A stretch of DNA of 64,000 nt from Candidatus Zymogenaceae bacterium. GTDB taxonomy: Bacteria > Desulfobacterota > Zymogenia > Zymogenales > Zymogenaceae. The notes beneath the pieces were generated by a model, which ran no database searches, had not been told where the DNA came from, and saw only the letters and a list, made by a program, of their open reading frames with translations. Every line of letters begins with the position of its first letter. Position 1 is the first letter of the stretch. The translations under genes were made by a program, and so were the position numbers. The stretch lies in NCBI GenBank assembly GCA_016933535.1, contig JAFGAS010000053.1, positions 1 through 64,000 of the forward strand. The letters run 5' to 3'. Below are positions 16,085 through 25,522 of the stretch, in pieces.

Positions 16085-18039
16085 GTTTCCAAATCCTTAA
16101 CGTCGTTCTTTATGGCTACAATCGGAAGAGGCGGATTCTGTCCCTCAATCCGGGGCGTCTTAACATCATTACTGGAGCATCGAAAACCGGGAAAACGGCC
16201 CTTATTGAGATCATAGATTACTGTTTGGGCTCTTCATATTGCAGCATCCCCGAGGGCATAATTCGTCAGACGGTTGAATGGGTTGCTATCCGCCTTCAGG
16301 TTGTGGAGGGTCACGTATTCGTAGCACGTCGACTTCCTTCCGCCGGACAGGCCGCGTCGTCTAACGTTCTTTACATCGTTGGTCAGAATGTGGACATCCC
16401 TGAATATTCAGCGCTGATTCAAACGACAAACTCGAACACCTTAGAAGGGCTTCTAACTGCCCATGCTGGAATAGCGGAAAACATACACGAGCCGTCACAG
16501 GGACAGACGAGACAACCGCTCACGGCAGATATCCGTCATGCTCTTTTCTATTGTTTCCAGCAACAAGCCGAGGTTATCAGCAACAAGCATCTCTTCCATA
16601 AGCAGAGCGAGCAGTGGATCCCCCAGGCTATTAAGGACACGATACCTTATTTTCTCGGTGCTGTAGACGATAGACATTTTGCAAAGATGGCTGAATTCCG
16701 GAGGCTTCGCCGCGAACTTCACGGCTTAGAAAGGAAACTGGCAGAATACGAGTCCGTACGCGGCCGCGGTTTCTCCCGCGCCCAAGGGCTACTTTCCGAG
16801 GCAATCGATATCGGTCTACGTCCAGATGGGACCACACCCGATGATTGGGAGCAGTACGTAACTTCGCTAAGGAATATTTACTCCACGCCCTTACCTGAGG
16901 AGGAGGAACAGATTGGAGCTGAAGGTGAAGAGTACGAACGCTTGCAGCGTGAGCGACAGCAACTCGTGTATGAGCTTCAACGAATCAAGGAACAGCTACT
17001 AGCAGCAAAGGCACTCTCATCAGAACGTGAAGGCTATTCTAGGGAAGCAGAGGCCCAATCGGCACGGTTGCATAGCATCCAGTTATTTGAAGAGAGCAAC
17101 GAGGTGGATTATCGGGTTTGCCCGCTTTGTCAATCGCAACTCGATGAAGCTGAGATACCACCGTTCATTGCGGATTTACAGCAATCCATCGTCGAACTGG
17201 AAGGGCAAATCCGGTCCGTGGAAGAACGATCTCCCCAGATGCAAAAAGTATTACGCACTTTGGAGGAAAGCTTTGAAGAGACACGGCGTAAGCTTCGAGA
17301 GAATCGGGAGGCGATGGAAGCATTGCAGTCATCAAACCAGAGACTTCAAACATTGCGGGACCGGGCAGCGAGGAGAGCGCATATTCTCGGAAGGATCGGT
17401 CTTTATCTGGAAACTCTGCCCGCGCTTGAAGACACCAGTGATCTGCGACGAGAGATTAATGAGTTACGGTCGCAGATTACCCAGCTCGAAGAAGAGTTAA
17501 GTGATGAGACCGTCGAGGATCGGATCCAATCATGTCTCTCGTTAATTTCTCGTGATATGAGTCAATGGGCAAAGGAGCTGAGGTTGGAGCATTCGGAGTA
17601 CCCACTTCGCCTGGATTTAAAACGACTTACGGTCGTAGCTGACGGTAATGACGGTCCGATCCCTATGGAGCGTATGGGCAGTGGAGAGAACTGGGTAGGC
17701 TATCATCTGATTTCACACTTTGCTCTACACAAATGGTTTGTCGTGCGTAACAGGCCAGTTCCACACTTTCTATTCATAGACCAGCCTTCACAGGTCTACT
17801 TCCCCGAGGATCGTGACTGGGAACAAACTCGCAGAGGCGAGGATGGCGGGGATCGTGAGGCTGTTGCTAGGATGTATAGGCTAGCACTGCAGGTTATTCA
17901 AGAATTATCTCCAAGGTTTCAAGTAATCATTACCGACCATGCAAATATAGACGAACCATGGTTCCAGGACTGCATCGTTGAGAGATGGCGGGAAGGCCTG
18001 AAGCTAGTTCCCCCAGAATGGGCGGAGGACTTGGAATGA
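16081..18039 (+). CDS. DUF3732-type SMC/Rad50-like ABC ATPase (ABC-3C ATPase)
   Basis: 652 residues from ATG 16081, which overlaps the previous stop; an earlier in-frame ATG at 16024 lies inside the middle component and is not needed. Walker A is GASKTGKT at 32-39. Long coiled coils occupy roughly 200-300 and 370-500, with CPLC near 345 between them, a Rad50-like zinc-hook motif. The C-terminal half-ATPase has a signature-like MGSGENWVGYHL and Walker B-like HFLFIDQPSQVYF. Third gene of the ABC-3C operon, directly after the type I restriction pair; it likely clamps DNA ends and triggers the nuclease-like component. Confidence 0.85.
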   Translation: MSFQILNVVLYGYNRKRRILSLNPGRLNIITGASKTGKTALIEIIDYCLGSSYCSIPEGIIRQTVEWVAIRLQVVEGHVFVARRLPSAGQAASSNVLYIVGQNVDIPEYSALIQTTNSNTLEGLLTAHAGIAENIHEPSQGQTRQPLTADIRHALFYCFQQQAEVISNKHLFHKQSEQWIPQAIKDTIPYFLGAVDDRHFAKMAEFRRLRRELHGLERKLAEYESVRGRGFSRAQGLLSEAIDIGLRPDGTTPDDWEQYVTSLRNIYSTPLPEEEEQIGAEGEEYERLQRERQQLVYELQRIKEQLLAAKALSSEREGYSREAEAQSARLHSIQLFEESNEVDYRVCPLCQSQLDEAEIPPFIADLQQSIVELEGQIRSVEERSPQMQKVLRTLEESFEETRRKLRENREAMEALQSSNQRLQTLRDRAARRAHILGRIGLYLETLPALEDTSDLRREINELRSQITQLEEELSDETVEDRIQSCLSLISRDMSQWAKELRLEHSEYPLRLDLKRLTVVADGNDGPIPMERMGSGENWVGYHLISHFALHKWFVVRNRPVPHFLFIDQPSQVYFPEDRDWEQTRRGEDGGDREAVARMYRLALQVIQELSPRFQVIITDHANIDEPWFQDCIVERWREGLKLVPPEWAEDLE

Positions 18040-18177
18040 AGGAATTAATGACGCGAAGTCAGACAATTAGACGTAAATCGTATCGGCCACGTTCCCCCGA
18101 AAAGGACGCCATCTTTCACAAGAACCCAGATTACAGATATGTCCCAAAATGCCCCGAATGAAACATAACTTCATGCT

Positions 18178-20166
18178 CTATCTAAGAAGCTCCATCTTCC
18201 TCACTTTTACATTCCTCAATCCCTCCCTTTCAACCATCTCCCTTATCCTCCCCTCCACTTCTCCATTCATCGCATAGAACACCACCTGACAATCAAGCCC
18301 AGAGACCTTCCTGATGTTCTCCTCAATATCCGATTTCCCCGTCTCGATCTCAATGATAATCCTTTCATCGCCTTTCTTGGCGAACAAGTCCACCTTCTTG
18401 CCTTTGCCGATCTCGTATTCCTCGAAGACCTCATAACCCTTCTTCCGGTATTGATCCCCGATCTTCCTTTTCCAGTACTCATGCTCGATGCCGCCTTCGC
18501 CCTTTTGGGACTTCCTCTCATAACCCATCTGGATAAGAATCATAGCTCCTTTCTCGGTGAGGTCGAGGAGCTTTATCCTCCCGTTCCTGACTGAGATATC
18601 GACGGAACTGAAGAGTCCCTTACCGATAAGACAGTCCTTGATTTGGTTCCCGAGACGGTTGTTGAAGCCGAGCCGCTTGTACCTCTCGGACATGCTGGAG
18701 AAGGGATTGGTGAATACATCGATCAGGAAATCCCGCTCCTGGGGGGAGAGATCATAATGGGATGAAACCGATATCTCCTTCTGTCTCTGACGTTCGAGCT
18801 TTTTCAGGCTGTATTTCCTGTAAAATCCCTCCATCCGCTCCTTGATGTCCTCGTTTGAGATTTTCCGCTGAGATTTGGCCCAGGGAAACGATACCAGAAA
18901 TGGATTCGGATACCGGCTCTGTATCTTCACGATAGCCTTTCCGACCTCGATCATACCGAGGTAGTGATACTGGTCTTTGGTGAGGAGCATCGCGTTGACA
19001 AGGGCGCTCACGTCGGCCCCGTGTTTCAGGTTCATGCCGATAGTGATGTTGGTGTTCCCAAGGGCGGGGATACTGATGAGCGACGGGTGCTGGTCTATCA
19101 AGATGATGGACTCCCCCAGCTCCCTGATTTCCCTAAGTACCACGTCGGTGATCGCCTCGCCTCCCTCAGCCTGCTGTTTCTTCTTGAGCAGGATGTGGTG
19201 GGCCTCCTCGATGACGATGGCATGCTTGAACTCCTCCCGCTTGCCCTCGTGCATCCGGTAGTGGTGTATCCAGAGGAGAAGCGCCTCGATGAAAAATGTC
19301 TTGCAGTCGTCGGTCATGGCGTCAAGCTCCAGGACGATATCTCTTTCAAGCAGTTCCTCGATGGAAAACGAGACGGGACTGTTCACCACCTCGTCCATCG
19401 GTCCGAAGGTGAGGCTCCCCAGCGCCCTTTTGGCGGAGGCGTGCCAGAGCATCTCCCTTCCCCGTGTCCTCATCTTGTCGATATACTCCTGGATGTCCCT
19501 AAAGGTCGGATACCGCTCGGGGTTGCCGTCGTAGACGTTGTATTTCTTGTAGGAGAAGTCTATCGCGTTCTGGAGCAGGTGCATAACCCCGGCTCCGAGG
19601 AAAAACGAGTGAGCTGTGATCTCCACAAGCTTCTTCAGCCAGACCTTCGGCGGTGTGCCGGGCGGGGGGATGAGCGGATTGAAAAAGAAGGGCGAGGTTT
19701 TCGTGCCGACGGTGAAGACGAGGATGTCTTTATAACCATCCTCTCCCATCAGGCCCCGATAGTTCTTCTTCCAGTCGAAGATGAGAAACGGCTTTTGTTT
19801 CTTCTTCAGCTCGTTGATGATGCAGTAGGCGACGTTGGTCTTCCCGCTCCCCGATCTCCCGAAGATGCCGATATGCTGTATCCACTCTTCTTCTCTGATC
19901 CCGAAGGGACAGTACAAGCCCTCCGGATATAACACACCTCCGACCCTGTAATCTCCATCGGCGATCTCTTTGGGTGGGGGAGGAAGGAATATCTTCTCTC
20001 GTTCCTTGTAATCCTGGTTTAGGTGCCGCTCGCAGAGGATCCTGATGATCTCCTCGATCTTTCTCTTCTGTTCAAAGTCCGACGCCAGGTAGATGAGCCA
20101 GAGTTTATCGGCTCTCTCGCCAATGACCGGTTCCAATCTCCTGAGACACTCGTTGACATCAATCAT
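18178..20166 (-). CDS. HerA/FtsK-type ATPase fused to winged helix and PD-(D/E)XK-like nuclease
   Basis: 662 residues. HerA-like ATPase: Walker A GRSGSGKT at 103-110, FLIFDWKKNYRGL, and Walker B HAIVIEEAHHILL near 315. After about 470 there is a winged helix (NRLGNQIKDCLIGKGLF), then a C-terminal nuclease-like domain with Asp in KKVDLF and EIET in place of the usual E-x-K. HerA proteins are hexameric DNA translocases that partner nucleases such as NurA. It is last in a three-gene operon; its ATG overlaps the end of the Cas4-like gene by 8 bp. The second HerA locus at 38351-40298 has the same parts as two separate genes. Confidence 0.8.
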   Translation of the reverse strand: MIDVNECLRRLEPVIGERADKLWLIYLASDFEQKRKIEEIIRILCERHLNQDYKEREKIFLPPPPKEIADGDYRVGGVLYPEGLYCPFGIREEEWIQHIGIFGRSGSGKTNVAYCIINELKKKQKPFLIFDWKKNYRGLMGEDGYKDILVFTVGTKTSPFFFNPLIPPPGTPPKVWLKKLVEITAHSFFLGAGVMHLLQNAIDFSYKKYNVYDGNPERYPTFRDIQEYIDKMRTRGREMLWHASAKRALGSLTFGPMDEVVNSPVSFSIEELLERDIVLELDAMTDDCKTFFIEALLLWIHHYRMHEGKREEFKHAIVIEEAHHILLKKKQQAEGGEAITDVVLREIRELGESIILIDQHPSLISIPALGNTNITIGMNLKHGADVSALVNAMLLTKDQYHYLGMIEVGKAIVKIQSRYPNPFLVSFPWAKSQRKISNEDIKERMEGFYRKYSLKKLERQRQKEISVSSHYDLSPQERDFLIDVFTNPFSSMSERYKRLGFNNRLGNQIKDCLIGKGLFSSVDISVRNGRIKLLDLTEKGAMILIQMGYERKSQKGEGGIEHEYWKRKIGDQYRKKGYEVFEEYEIGKGKKVDLFAKKGDERIIIEIETGKSDIEENIRKVSGLDCQVVFYAMNGEVEGRIREMVEREGLRNVKVRKMELLR

Positions 20167-20800
20167 GTTGAGCGCAGACTTTCCGGTACGGGCAGTAGTC
20201 GCACCTCCATTTCTCTTCTCGATTGAAGTTAGGTTTTGGGGGGATGGTGTTGGCTTGTGTCATCTCTTTCAGGATGCCGAAGGAGATGAATATCTCGTTC
20301 AGAATCTTATCGTTTCTGGTGACGATGAATTCCTTGAGCTCCTGGCTGTCCTTGTTCTCGACGAGGATGATCCCCTTATTGATATTAAAGTAGTGCATGT
20401 AGAGCTGGATCTGTTTCAGGTGGGCGGGGTCGGGAGCTTCGAGTTTGTCGAAGGCGTACCGGTTCATGGACTTGACTTCGAGGACGTAAAGCTCGTTGTC
20501 GATAGTGACGATCGCGTCGGCCCTTCCGTGGAAGAGATTAGTCTCCGGTATCTTGATCTCGGAGGCCACCACGATGCCGAGGCTCACGAGGATCGACATG
20601 ATCCGCTTGTGAACGTAATCCCCGTTGTCTAGCTTCCGGTACATGTCGGCCTTGAACTTCTCCCCGGTGTATCCCTTCATCTTGTAGAATATCGCCCGGG
20701 GGCATTTGTCCGCCTCGCTGATGTGGAAGTAGTCTCTCGTATCGTTCCGGCTCTCTTCCCGTGTTTCCAGAAGGGTATCGATTAACGGTATCAGTTTCAT
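20159..20800 (-). CDS. Cas4/RecB-family Fe-S nuclease
   Basis: 213 residues with a complete Cas4-like layout: first Cys at 33 (SEADKCPRAIFY), His near 63, catalytic GRADAIV with Asp 95 and LEVK with Glu 108 and Lys 110, and a C-terminal cysteine triplet CDYCPYRKVC (200, 203, 209). The four Cys should hold a 4Fe-4S cluster. Such enzymes are single-strand exonucleases. No CRISPR array or cas1/cas2 is in the window, so this is a stand-alone copy working with the HerA ATPase; end resection is the likely task. Confidence 0.85.
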   Translation of the reverse strand: MKLIPLIDTLLETREESRNDTRDYFHISEADKCPRAIFYKMKGYTGEKFKADMYRKLDNGDYVHKRIMSILVSLGIVVASEIKIPETNLFHGRADAIVTIDNELYVLEVKSMNRYAFDKLEAPDPAHLKQIQLYMHYFNINKGIILVENKDSQELKEFIVTRNDKILNEIFISFGILKEMTQANTIPPKPNFNREEKWRCDYCPYRKVCAQHD

Positions 20801-21240
20801 TTTTTCTGTATCAGGTCATGTTTGCCTTTTTCCTCCTTGTATTTTCCGATCATATAGACAAGCCGTGTGTTTAGATAAGATACATCTTTGAATGAGTTGA
20901 TCTCCTCCTTCAGTTTTTCTTTCTCAAGGTCAATCCACGCTTTGTCTAATGATGATTTGGTGAAAGGGCTTTTTTCATATCCGCCTGAAGCATGACTGAT
21001 CAGGCACTGGACCTTCATGATCTGGTCCTGAAGCTCGTAAAGGGTCTTGTGTTTCAGTTTCTCCCGTTCCTCAATCTGGGCGTATAACAGGTCGATGGTT
21101 TGCTTGAGGTTTTCCGGGTTCTGCCTCAATAGGCTTTCAAGGATGTCTATGTCGTTTGTGCTTTTATAGTTTTCTGATTCTGTCTCTTTCAACTGACCTC
21201 CAAGGATCATTTCCAGTTTTGAGACGTAGTAGTGCTGCAT
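20797..21240 (-). CDS. Coiled-coil protein, first gene of the HerA/Cas4 operon
   Basis: 147 residues from ATG 21240, preferred over GTG 21249 because GGAG sits 8 bp upstream of the ATG. Almost entirely helical and charged (LLYAQIEEREKLKHKTLYEL), not recognised. The stop overlaps the start of the Cas4-like gene by 4 bp. It may be a scaffold for the ATPase-nuclease pair. Confidence 0.65.
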   Translation of the reverse strand: MQHYYVSKLEMILGGQLKETESENYKSTNDIDILESLLRQNPENLKQTIDLLYAQIEEREKLKHKTLYELQDQIMKVQCLISHASGGYEKSPFTKSSLDKAWIDLEKEKLKEEINSFKDVSYLNTRLVYMIGKYKEEKGKHDLIQKK

Positions 21241-21278
21241 TGTTACCACTCCTTCATGGGAATGGTAAGATGAACCTG

Positions 21279-21294
21279 TTTATATAGTTTTCGG
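21279..21294 (-). promoter_or_regulatory. Archaeal-like BRE/TATA promoter of the HerA/Cas4 operon
   Basis: On the minus strand CCGAAAA is followed by CTATATAAA. A start site about 22 nt after the TATA box would lie near 21257 and still include the GAAGGAG ribosome-binding site before ATG 21240. BRE, TATA, spacing and leader all agree. Confidence 0.5.
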
Positions 21295-21353
21295 TTGTGG
21301 GATAGATTAGAAAAATGAATGGGTGCTGTTTTGAATAAAGACTTAGCCGGAGG

Positions 21354-21550
21354 TCAAGGAATATGCTCAGTTTGACCAGTAAGCAGCATCAAGCCGCGCA
21401 AATGGGCATGCCTCTCTACAGCAGGGATCAAATCGCGTCGAAGTGTATCGGGTTTAGTAACATATCGCCGCATGTCGTCCGCCACACGATTGAATTCCTC
21501 CCTGATGTTTTCGGTATTTCTTTAAGATGGTCGGGAATCCCATCAATCAT
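21354..21550 (-). pseudogene. Possible frameshifted small gene
   Basis: Downstream of the AAA ATPase the minus strand from ATG 21550 reads MIDGIPDHLKEIPKTSG, and after a frame change REEFNRVADDMRRYVTKPDT continues to a stop at 21354. Each half looks like protein, and neither is complete alone, so I read a gene broken by a frameshift. The family is unknown. Confidence 0.3.
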
Positions 21551-21589
21551 ACCGGGAAATTCGGTCGATGTTCGATCCGATATTTCCCT

Positions 21590-22309
21590 TTAGCCACCTT
21601 CTACGGGTAGAAAATACCTTTCGTTTATCTCGATCATGATGCTGGCTTGCATGGATTTTGCACGTACACGTCCATTACTCCAACAGTCTTTCTTTTGGAG
21701 AAGGTCGCCGATCATATGTATCCATCCGGGACGGCCATGTGCTACTCTCAGGAGAGCGGAACGATCAGCCGCAGTTAGAGGATAAGGTAGTGTTTTTTCC
21801 GCCAGTGTATTGTCTAAAATGCGGCGCATATGTACGTTCGGGAGAGGAGGGACCTCCATCTCGCGGTAGGTAAGATTCATGGATCGAAAGCGCCTGTGAT
21901 CCCGATTGAACTCCATATCAGCCGCGAAAAGTACGCCAAAACCCGTCCCGCGCAGTGACCGTAAGTACCATTTGAATTGTATACCGGCATTCTGGAGGTG
22001 ATCGAGCAACAGCACTCCCGGGTTGTTCTCAACGGCTATGCGTAAAGCACTCCGAATCTGTCGCTGAGTTCGGTTTTCGACCCGCACGGTTGGATAGGCC
22101 TTAAGCAGAGCAACGGTCAAATCGGATAACGATCGGGTTTGAGTAGAGAATCCGCATGGCCGATGTTCTTTTTCAATGGCCCGCCGAACTGCTTTAAGTA
22201 TAGCTGTCTTGCCAATCCCCATCGGTCCATACAATAAAACGGTCTGGCCGAGCAACATGGAGGCAACCAGTTCTTCAACAATAGCCTTTCTGCCGTCAGG
22301 AACCCACAC
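21590..22309 (-). CDS. Small AAA ATPase in the fluoride-controlled operon
   Basis: 239 residues from a GTG start. Walker A GPMGIGKTA at about 28-36, Walker B GVLLLDHLQNAG near 100, and arginine-rich sensor regions (MNLTYREMEV, LRVAHGRPGWIH). It resembles the TniB/IstB/ORC-like group of small AAA proteins, but no transposase is adjacent. It starts 21 bp after enolase on the same strand, third gene of the riboswitch-headed operon. Its client is unknown; a link to fluoride or to the dynamin-like GTPase is inferred from the operon only. Confidence 0.7.
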   Translation of the reverse strand: MWVPDGRKAIVEELVASMLLGQTVLLYGPMGIGKTAILKAVRRAIEKEHRPCGFSTQTRSLSDLTVALLKAYPTVRVENRTQRQIRSALRIAVENNPGVLLLDHLQNAGIQFKWYLRSLRGTGFGVLFAADMEFNRDHRRFRSMNLTYREMEVPPLPNVHMRRILDNTLAEKTLPYPLTAADRSALLRVAHGRPGWIHMIGDLLQKKDCWSNGRVRAKSMQASIMIEINERYFLPVEGG

Positions 22310-22330
22310 TTTTTTTACCTGAGTGGATTT

Positions 22331-23626
22331 CTAATTACCGCGGGAAAAGTCCCTCTTAAATGGATTTTCAAATACTGCCCTGGTTCCAAGCTCCGATTCG
22401 ATCTCTAATAGTCGGTTATATTTTGCAATTCTTTCGCTTCGGCAAACAGAGCCGGTCTTTATCTGTCCCCCGTTCATTGCGACCGCGAAGTCGGCGATGA
22501 AGGTGTCTTCCGTCTCTCCGGACCTGTGTGAAATGACATAGCCCCAATCTGCCTTCTGAGCGATATTTATCGCATCAATTGTTTCGGTTAATGTGCCGAT
22601 CTGGTTCAGCTTTATCAATACGGCATTAGATGTCTTTTCATCGATTCCCCTGGTAATGAATTTCGGATTAGTTACATAAATATCATCTCCGACAATTTGG
22701 ATCTTTTCGCCCAACACTGCGGTATGCTCCCGAAACCCCTCCCAATCGTTTTCTGCCAGACCGTCCTCAATCGAGACTATGGGATACTTTTCTATCCACG
22801 TCTTATATAGACTCGTCATTTCTGAGCTTGTTTTCTTACCCTGTCTCGATTTTACCAAATCATATGCTCCGCCTTCAAAAAAGGAGCTTGCCGCCGGGTC
22901 TAACGCGAGGGCGATATCCTCACCAGGTTTATAACCCGCTGCTTGGATCGCGTCGAGAATCACTTCGCACGCCTCCTCATTGCTTTTGAGATTCGGCGCA
23001 AATCCTCCCTCATCACCGACATTCGTGGAATACCCTTTCTTCTGAAGTATCTCCCTGAGTGAATGGAACGTCTCAGCACAATAACGGAGGGCTTCTCTGA
23101 ACGTTGGTGCGCCGATCGGCATGATCATGAATTCCTGGAAGTCAACGCTATTATCGGCATGTTTGCCGCCGTTGAGGATGTTCATCATCGGAACGGGTAT
23201 CTTATTGTTCGTGAGTCCGCCAAGGTATACGTACAGCGGTAAATGGGAACTTTGAGCGGCGGCCCGTGCAACCGCCATAGAAACTCCCAGTATGGCATTC
23301 GCTCCAAGACGTCCCTTATTATTCGTTTGGTCAAGCTCAATCATCAATTTGTCAATCTCAGATTGAGAATGAGGGTTCATACCGAGAAGCTCCGGCGCGA
23401 TGACATTGTTCACGTTCGCCACCGCCCGTAATACTCCTTTACCGCGATATCTCTTCTTGTCTTTATCTCGTAGTTCAACCGCCTCATGTTCTCCAGTCGA
23501 TGCACCTGACGGAACGGATGCTGACACGCTGATGTCATTGTTAAGGGTAACAGTGACACGAATCGTCGGATTACCTCGGGAATCAAGTATTTCAAGAGCT
23601 TCTATTGAAGAAATCTCGGGTTTCAT
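22331..23626 (-). CDS. eno: Enolase
   Basis: 431 residues, full length, converting 2-phosphoglycerate to phosphoenolpyruvate. Conserved blocks: [35 protein letters not shown] with the catalytic Glu, [10 protein letters not shown], the metal ligands in [13 protein letters not shown] and VGDDIYV, the base Lys in LIKLNQIG and [10 protein letters not shown]. The C-terminal site reads [14 protein letters not shown] where most enolases have KTGAPSRSER, a small change beside the active-site Lys. Enolase is inhibited by fluoride with phosphate and magnesium. The gene follows a dynamin-like GTPase by 47 bp and shares its riboswitch. AAAGGGG precedes the ATG. Confidence 0.96.
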   Translation of the reverse strand: MKPEISSIEALEILDSRGNPTIRVTVTLNNDISVSASVPSGASTGEHEAVELRDKDKKRYRGKGVLRAVANVNNVIAPELLGMNPHSQSEIDKLMIELDQTNNKGRLGANAILGVSMAVARAAAQSSHLPLYVYLGGLTNNKIPVPMMNILNGGKHADNSVDFQEFMIMPIGAPTFREALRYCAETFHSLREILQKKGYSTNVGDEGGFAPNLKSNEEACEVILDAIQAAGYKPGEDIALALDPAASSFFEGGAYDLVKSRQGKKTSSEMTSLYKTWIEKYPIVSIEDGLAENDWEGFREHTAVLGEKIQIVGDDIYVTNPKFITRGIDEKTSNAVLIKLNQIGTLTETIDAINIAQKADWGYVISHRSGETEDTFIADFAVAMNGGQIKTGSVCRSERIAKYNRLLEIESELGTRAVFENPFKRDFSRGN

Positions 23627-23673
23627 CGTATTCCCCTTTCATATTATGTACATTGAGAAACAACAATATAAAA

Positions 23674-25518
23674 TCATTCCATCTTCTGTTTGAGTTTCTC
23701 CCTAATGGCTGTGAGATTCGACGTGACCGATTCATACTTCTCTATCTGAGCCGACACCGACTCCGATTGCTCCTTTCGCCGCCGTGTCGTGCTCTGAATT
23801 GCCCCATATGTCGCGGCGATTGTTTCCTCAAGGCGATCGTCTAGATCCGACGAAAAATTCCGGAAGGCGTTATCAAGGCTTTGCACTAACGGCCAACGTA
23901 GATTCTCAACATTTCGTATAATAAGTTCGTCCAGTTCTCGCAATACCCTTTTGGTAACCTGCGTTCTGCGTATGCTCGCGGGCATCAGTGTATCAAACAG
24001 ACCGGATGGAACGGGTTTGATCGAGGTCATCCACTTGTGTGTTATCCAGTACGTATTTCTACTAATCTCGAAAGCTTCGGTACTCTCCGGGGCATGATAG
24101 GGAATTTCAAAAATCTCGGCGGCGTTCTTACGTATCTTTTCTATTAGTTCATCCGCTTTCCCTTGATGTGGTTTCAATATTTCCGTTACATAGTTACTTA
24201 GATCCCGAGTATATACCCCGAATTCGTGCTCAAAGAAACCTGGTATCGCGGCGTCAAGCGCCTCTTGCGCCGCTTCATATTCGGATTTCAGACCCGGCGT
24301 TGCCAATGCCTTAATGAGAATGCCTTCGAGGTACATTCGGACATCCTTTCGGAGCTGCTCGGTCTTTTCCTCAACGTACTGGTCGACACGACGTTTATCC
24401 CCTGCAAGGATATCCCCAACGATGAGCTTCTGGCGTTGAATTTCACGAATTTCTTCTTGGAAAATTAAGAGCCGTTTTTCCAGTTCATCTATCGGCAATC
24501 GAAGAGCTTGGATAAACAGGCCTGTCTGCGCCTGTATCCGATCGATAATCGCCGCCGCTTTTCCTTCTACTGCTTCTGAAAGGGTATGGGTCTTTTCTGA
24601 GACCAGAAAATCTACGAGGTATCTCTCAATCTCCGCCATGCCGCTCTCTTCCCATTTCGATCTATCCCCTGACTCAGCGGCCTGAAGGCCGGCTTTCGCG
24701 GAAACCGAGAAGATTGTCTGAGCAGGCATCCCAACCTGTTTCTTAAGCACCCCATTGATAAACTCAAGGGCAAGCGCCTTCTCGTATTCACTGAGGTAAT
24801 CCGACTTGTTGAGAATGAAGAAAAGGCGAGAAACTTTCAGCTTCACTTCCTTAAGAAACTCAACTTCAACTTCCGTAATTGGAGGGTCAGCGGATATAAG
24901 AAAAAGGGCGGCGTCGCACTGGGAAAGGAAGTTAAGCGTTGCCTCTGTATTATGTCGGAAGGTTGAGCCGATTCCGGGCGTATCAATAAAGACAACACCC
25001 TTTTTCAGAATTGGGGCAGTGTGAAAAACTTCAACGTACGACACACCCAGCACGTTATTCGGATTTGATTCCTCAGTGACAAATCTGGTCAGAAAGGCTA
25101 TCAGTTCGCCGGGTTCCTCACCGAAGTTCTTATCGATGGGTGTCCTTCCGTCGAGATAACAAACCCGCGCATGCCTTGAATTATCTGGCAGAATAAATGT
25201 TGGGATAGACGTTAAAGGAACGATTGACATGGGAAGCAGACGTTCACCGAGCAAGGCATTGAGGAACGTGCTCTTTCCCCGCTTGAATTGGCCCAGTACC
25301 GCCAGATGGAAACGCCCTTCCTCTAGGCGCGTTGAGAGGTCAAGGAGCTTACTTCGGTCGGGTTCAAAGGTTTTTCCTAGGTTATTTACTATTTGGATGG
25401 CTTCCGCAAGATAGAGGGGTAAATCGGCGATTTCTGAAGTCTTGGGTGATAAATCATTACCTCCCTTGGGATCTCTTACCGAGTTTGTTGCCCGTTTTAC
25501 CTGTTCGTCACTAGACAT
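23674..25518 (-). CDS. Dynamin-like large GTPase under fluoride riboswitch control
   Basis: 614 residues from ATG 25518, chosen because upstream codons fall inside the riboswitch terminator and GGGAG lies just upstream. G1 GQFKRGKST at 76-84, G3 DTPGIG at 179-184, G4 NKSD at 237-240. Long helical stalk segments occupy about 310-420 and the C-terminal 90 residues, with a short hydrophobic or basic stretch near 490-510 that could touch membranes. Bacterial dynamin-like proteins remodel or protect membranes. Heading an operon with enolase under a fluoride switch, it may counter membrane or cell-envelope damage, but no such role is known to me. Confidence 0.85.
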   Translation of the reverse strand: MSSDEQVKRATNSVRDPKGGNDLSPKTSEIADLPLYLAEAIQIVNNLGKTFEPDRSKLLDLSTRLEEGRFHLAVLGQFKRGKSTFLNALLGERLLPMSIVPLTSIPTFILPDNSRHARVCYLDGRTPIDKNFGEEPGELIAFLTRFVTEESNPNNVLGVSYVEVFHTAPILKKGVVFIDTPGIGSTFRHNTEATLNFLSQCDAALFLISADPPITEVEVEFLKEVKLKVSRLFFILNKSDYLSEYEKALALEFINGVLKKQVGMPAQTIFSVSAKAGLQAAESGDRSKWEESGMAEIERYLVDFLVSEKTHTLSEAVEGKAAAIIDRIQAQTGLFIQALRLPIDELEKRLLIFQEEIREIQRQKLIVGDILAGDKRRVDQYVEEKTEQLRKDVRMYLEGILIKALATPGLKSEYEAAQEALDAAIPGFFEHEFGVYTRDLSNYVTEILKPHQGKADELIEKIRKNAAEIFEIPYHAPESTEAFEISRNTYWITHKWMTSIKPVPSGLFDTLMPASIRRTQVTKRVLRELDELIIRNVENLRWPLVQSLDNAFRNFSSDLDDRLEETIAATYGAIQSTTRRRKEQSESVSAQIEKYESVTSNLTAIREKLKQKME

Positions 25519-25522
25519 AAAA

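Noticed and set aside
18964-19932. 322-aa plus-strand open frame
   Set aside because: It lies entirely antisense to the HerA ATPase gene, which has clear motifs; low-complexity Val/Leu/Asp-rich text is a shadow of the other strand.
21363-21593. 76-aa plus-strand ORF
   Set aside because: The opposite strand reads more protein-like text in two adjacent frames, and the plus ORF has no ribosome-binding site.
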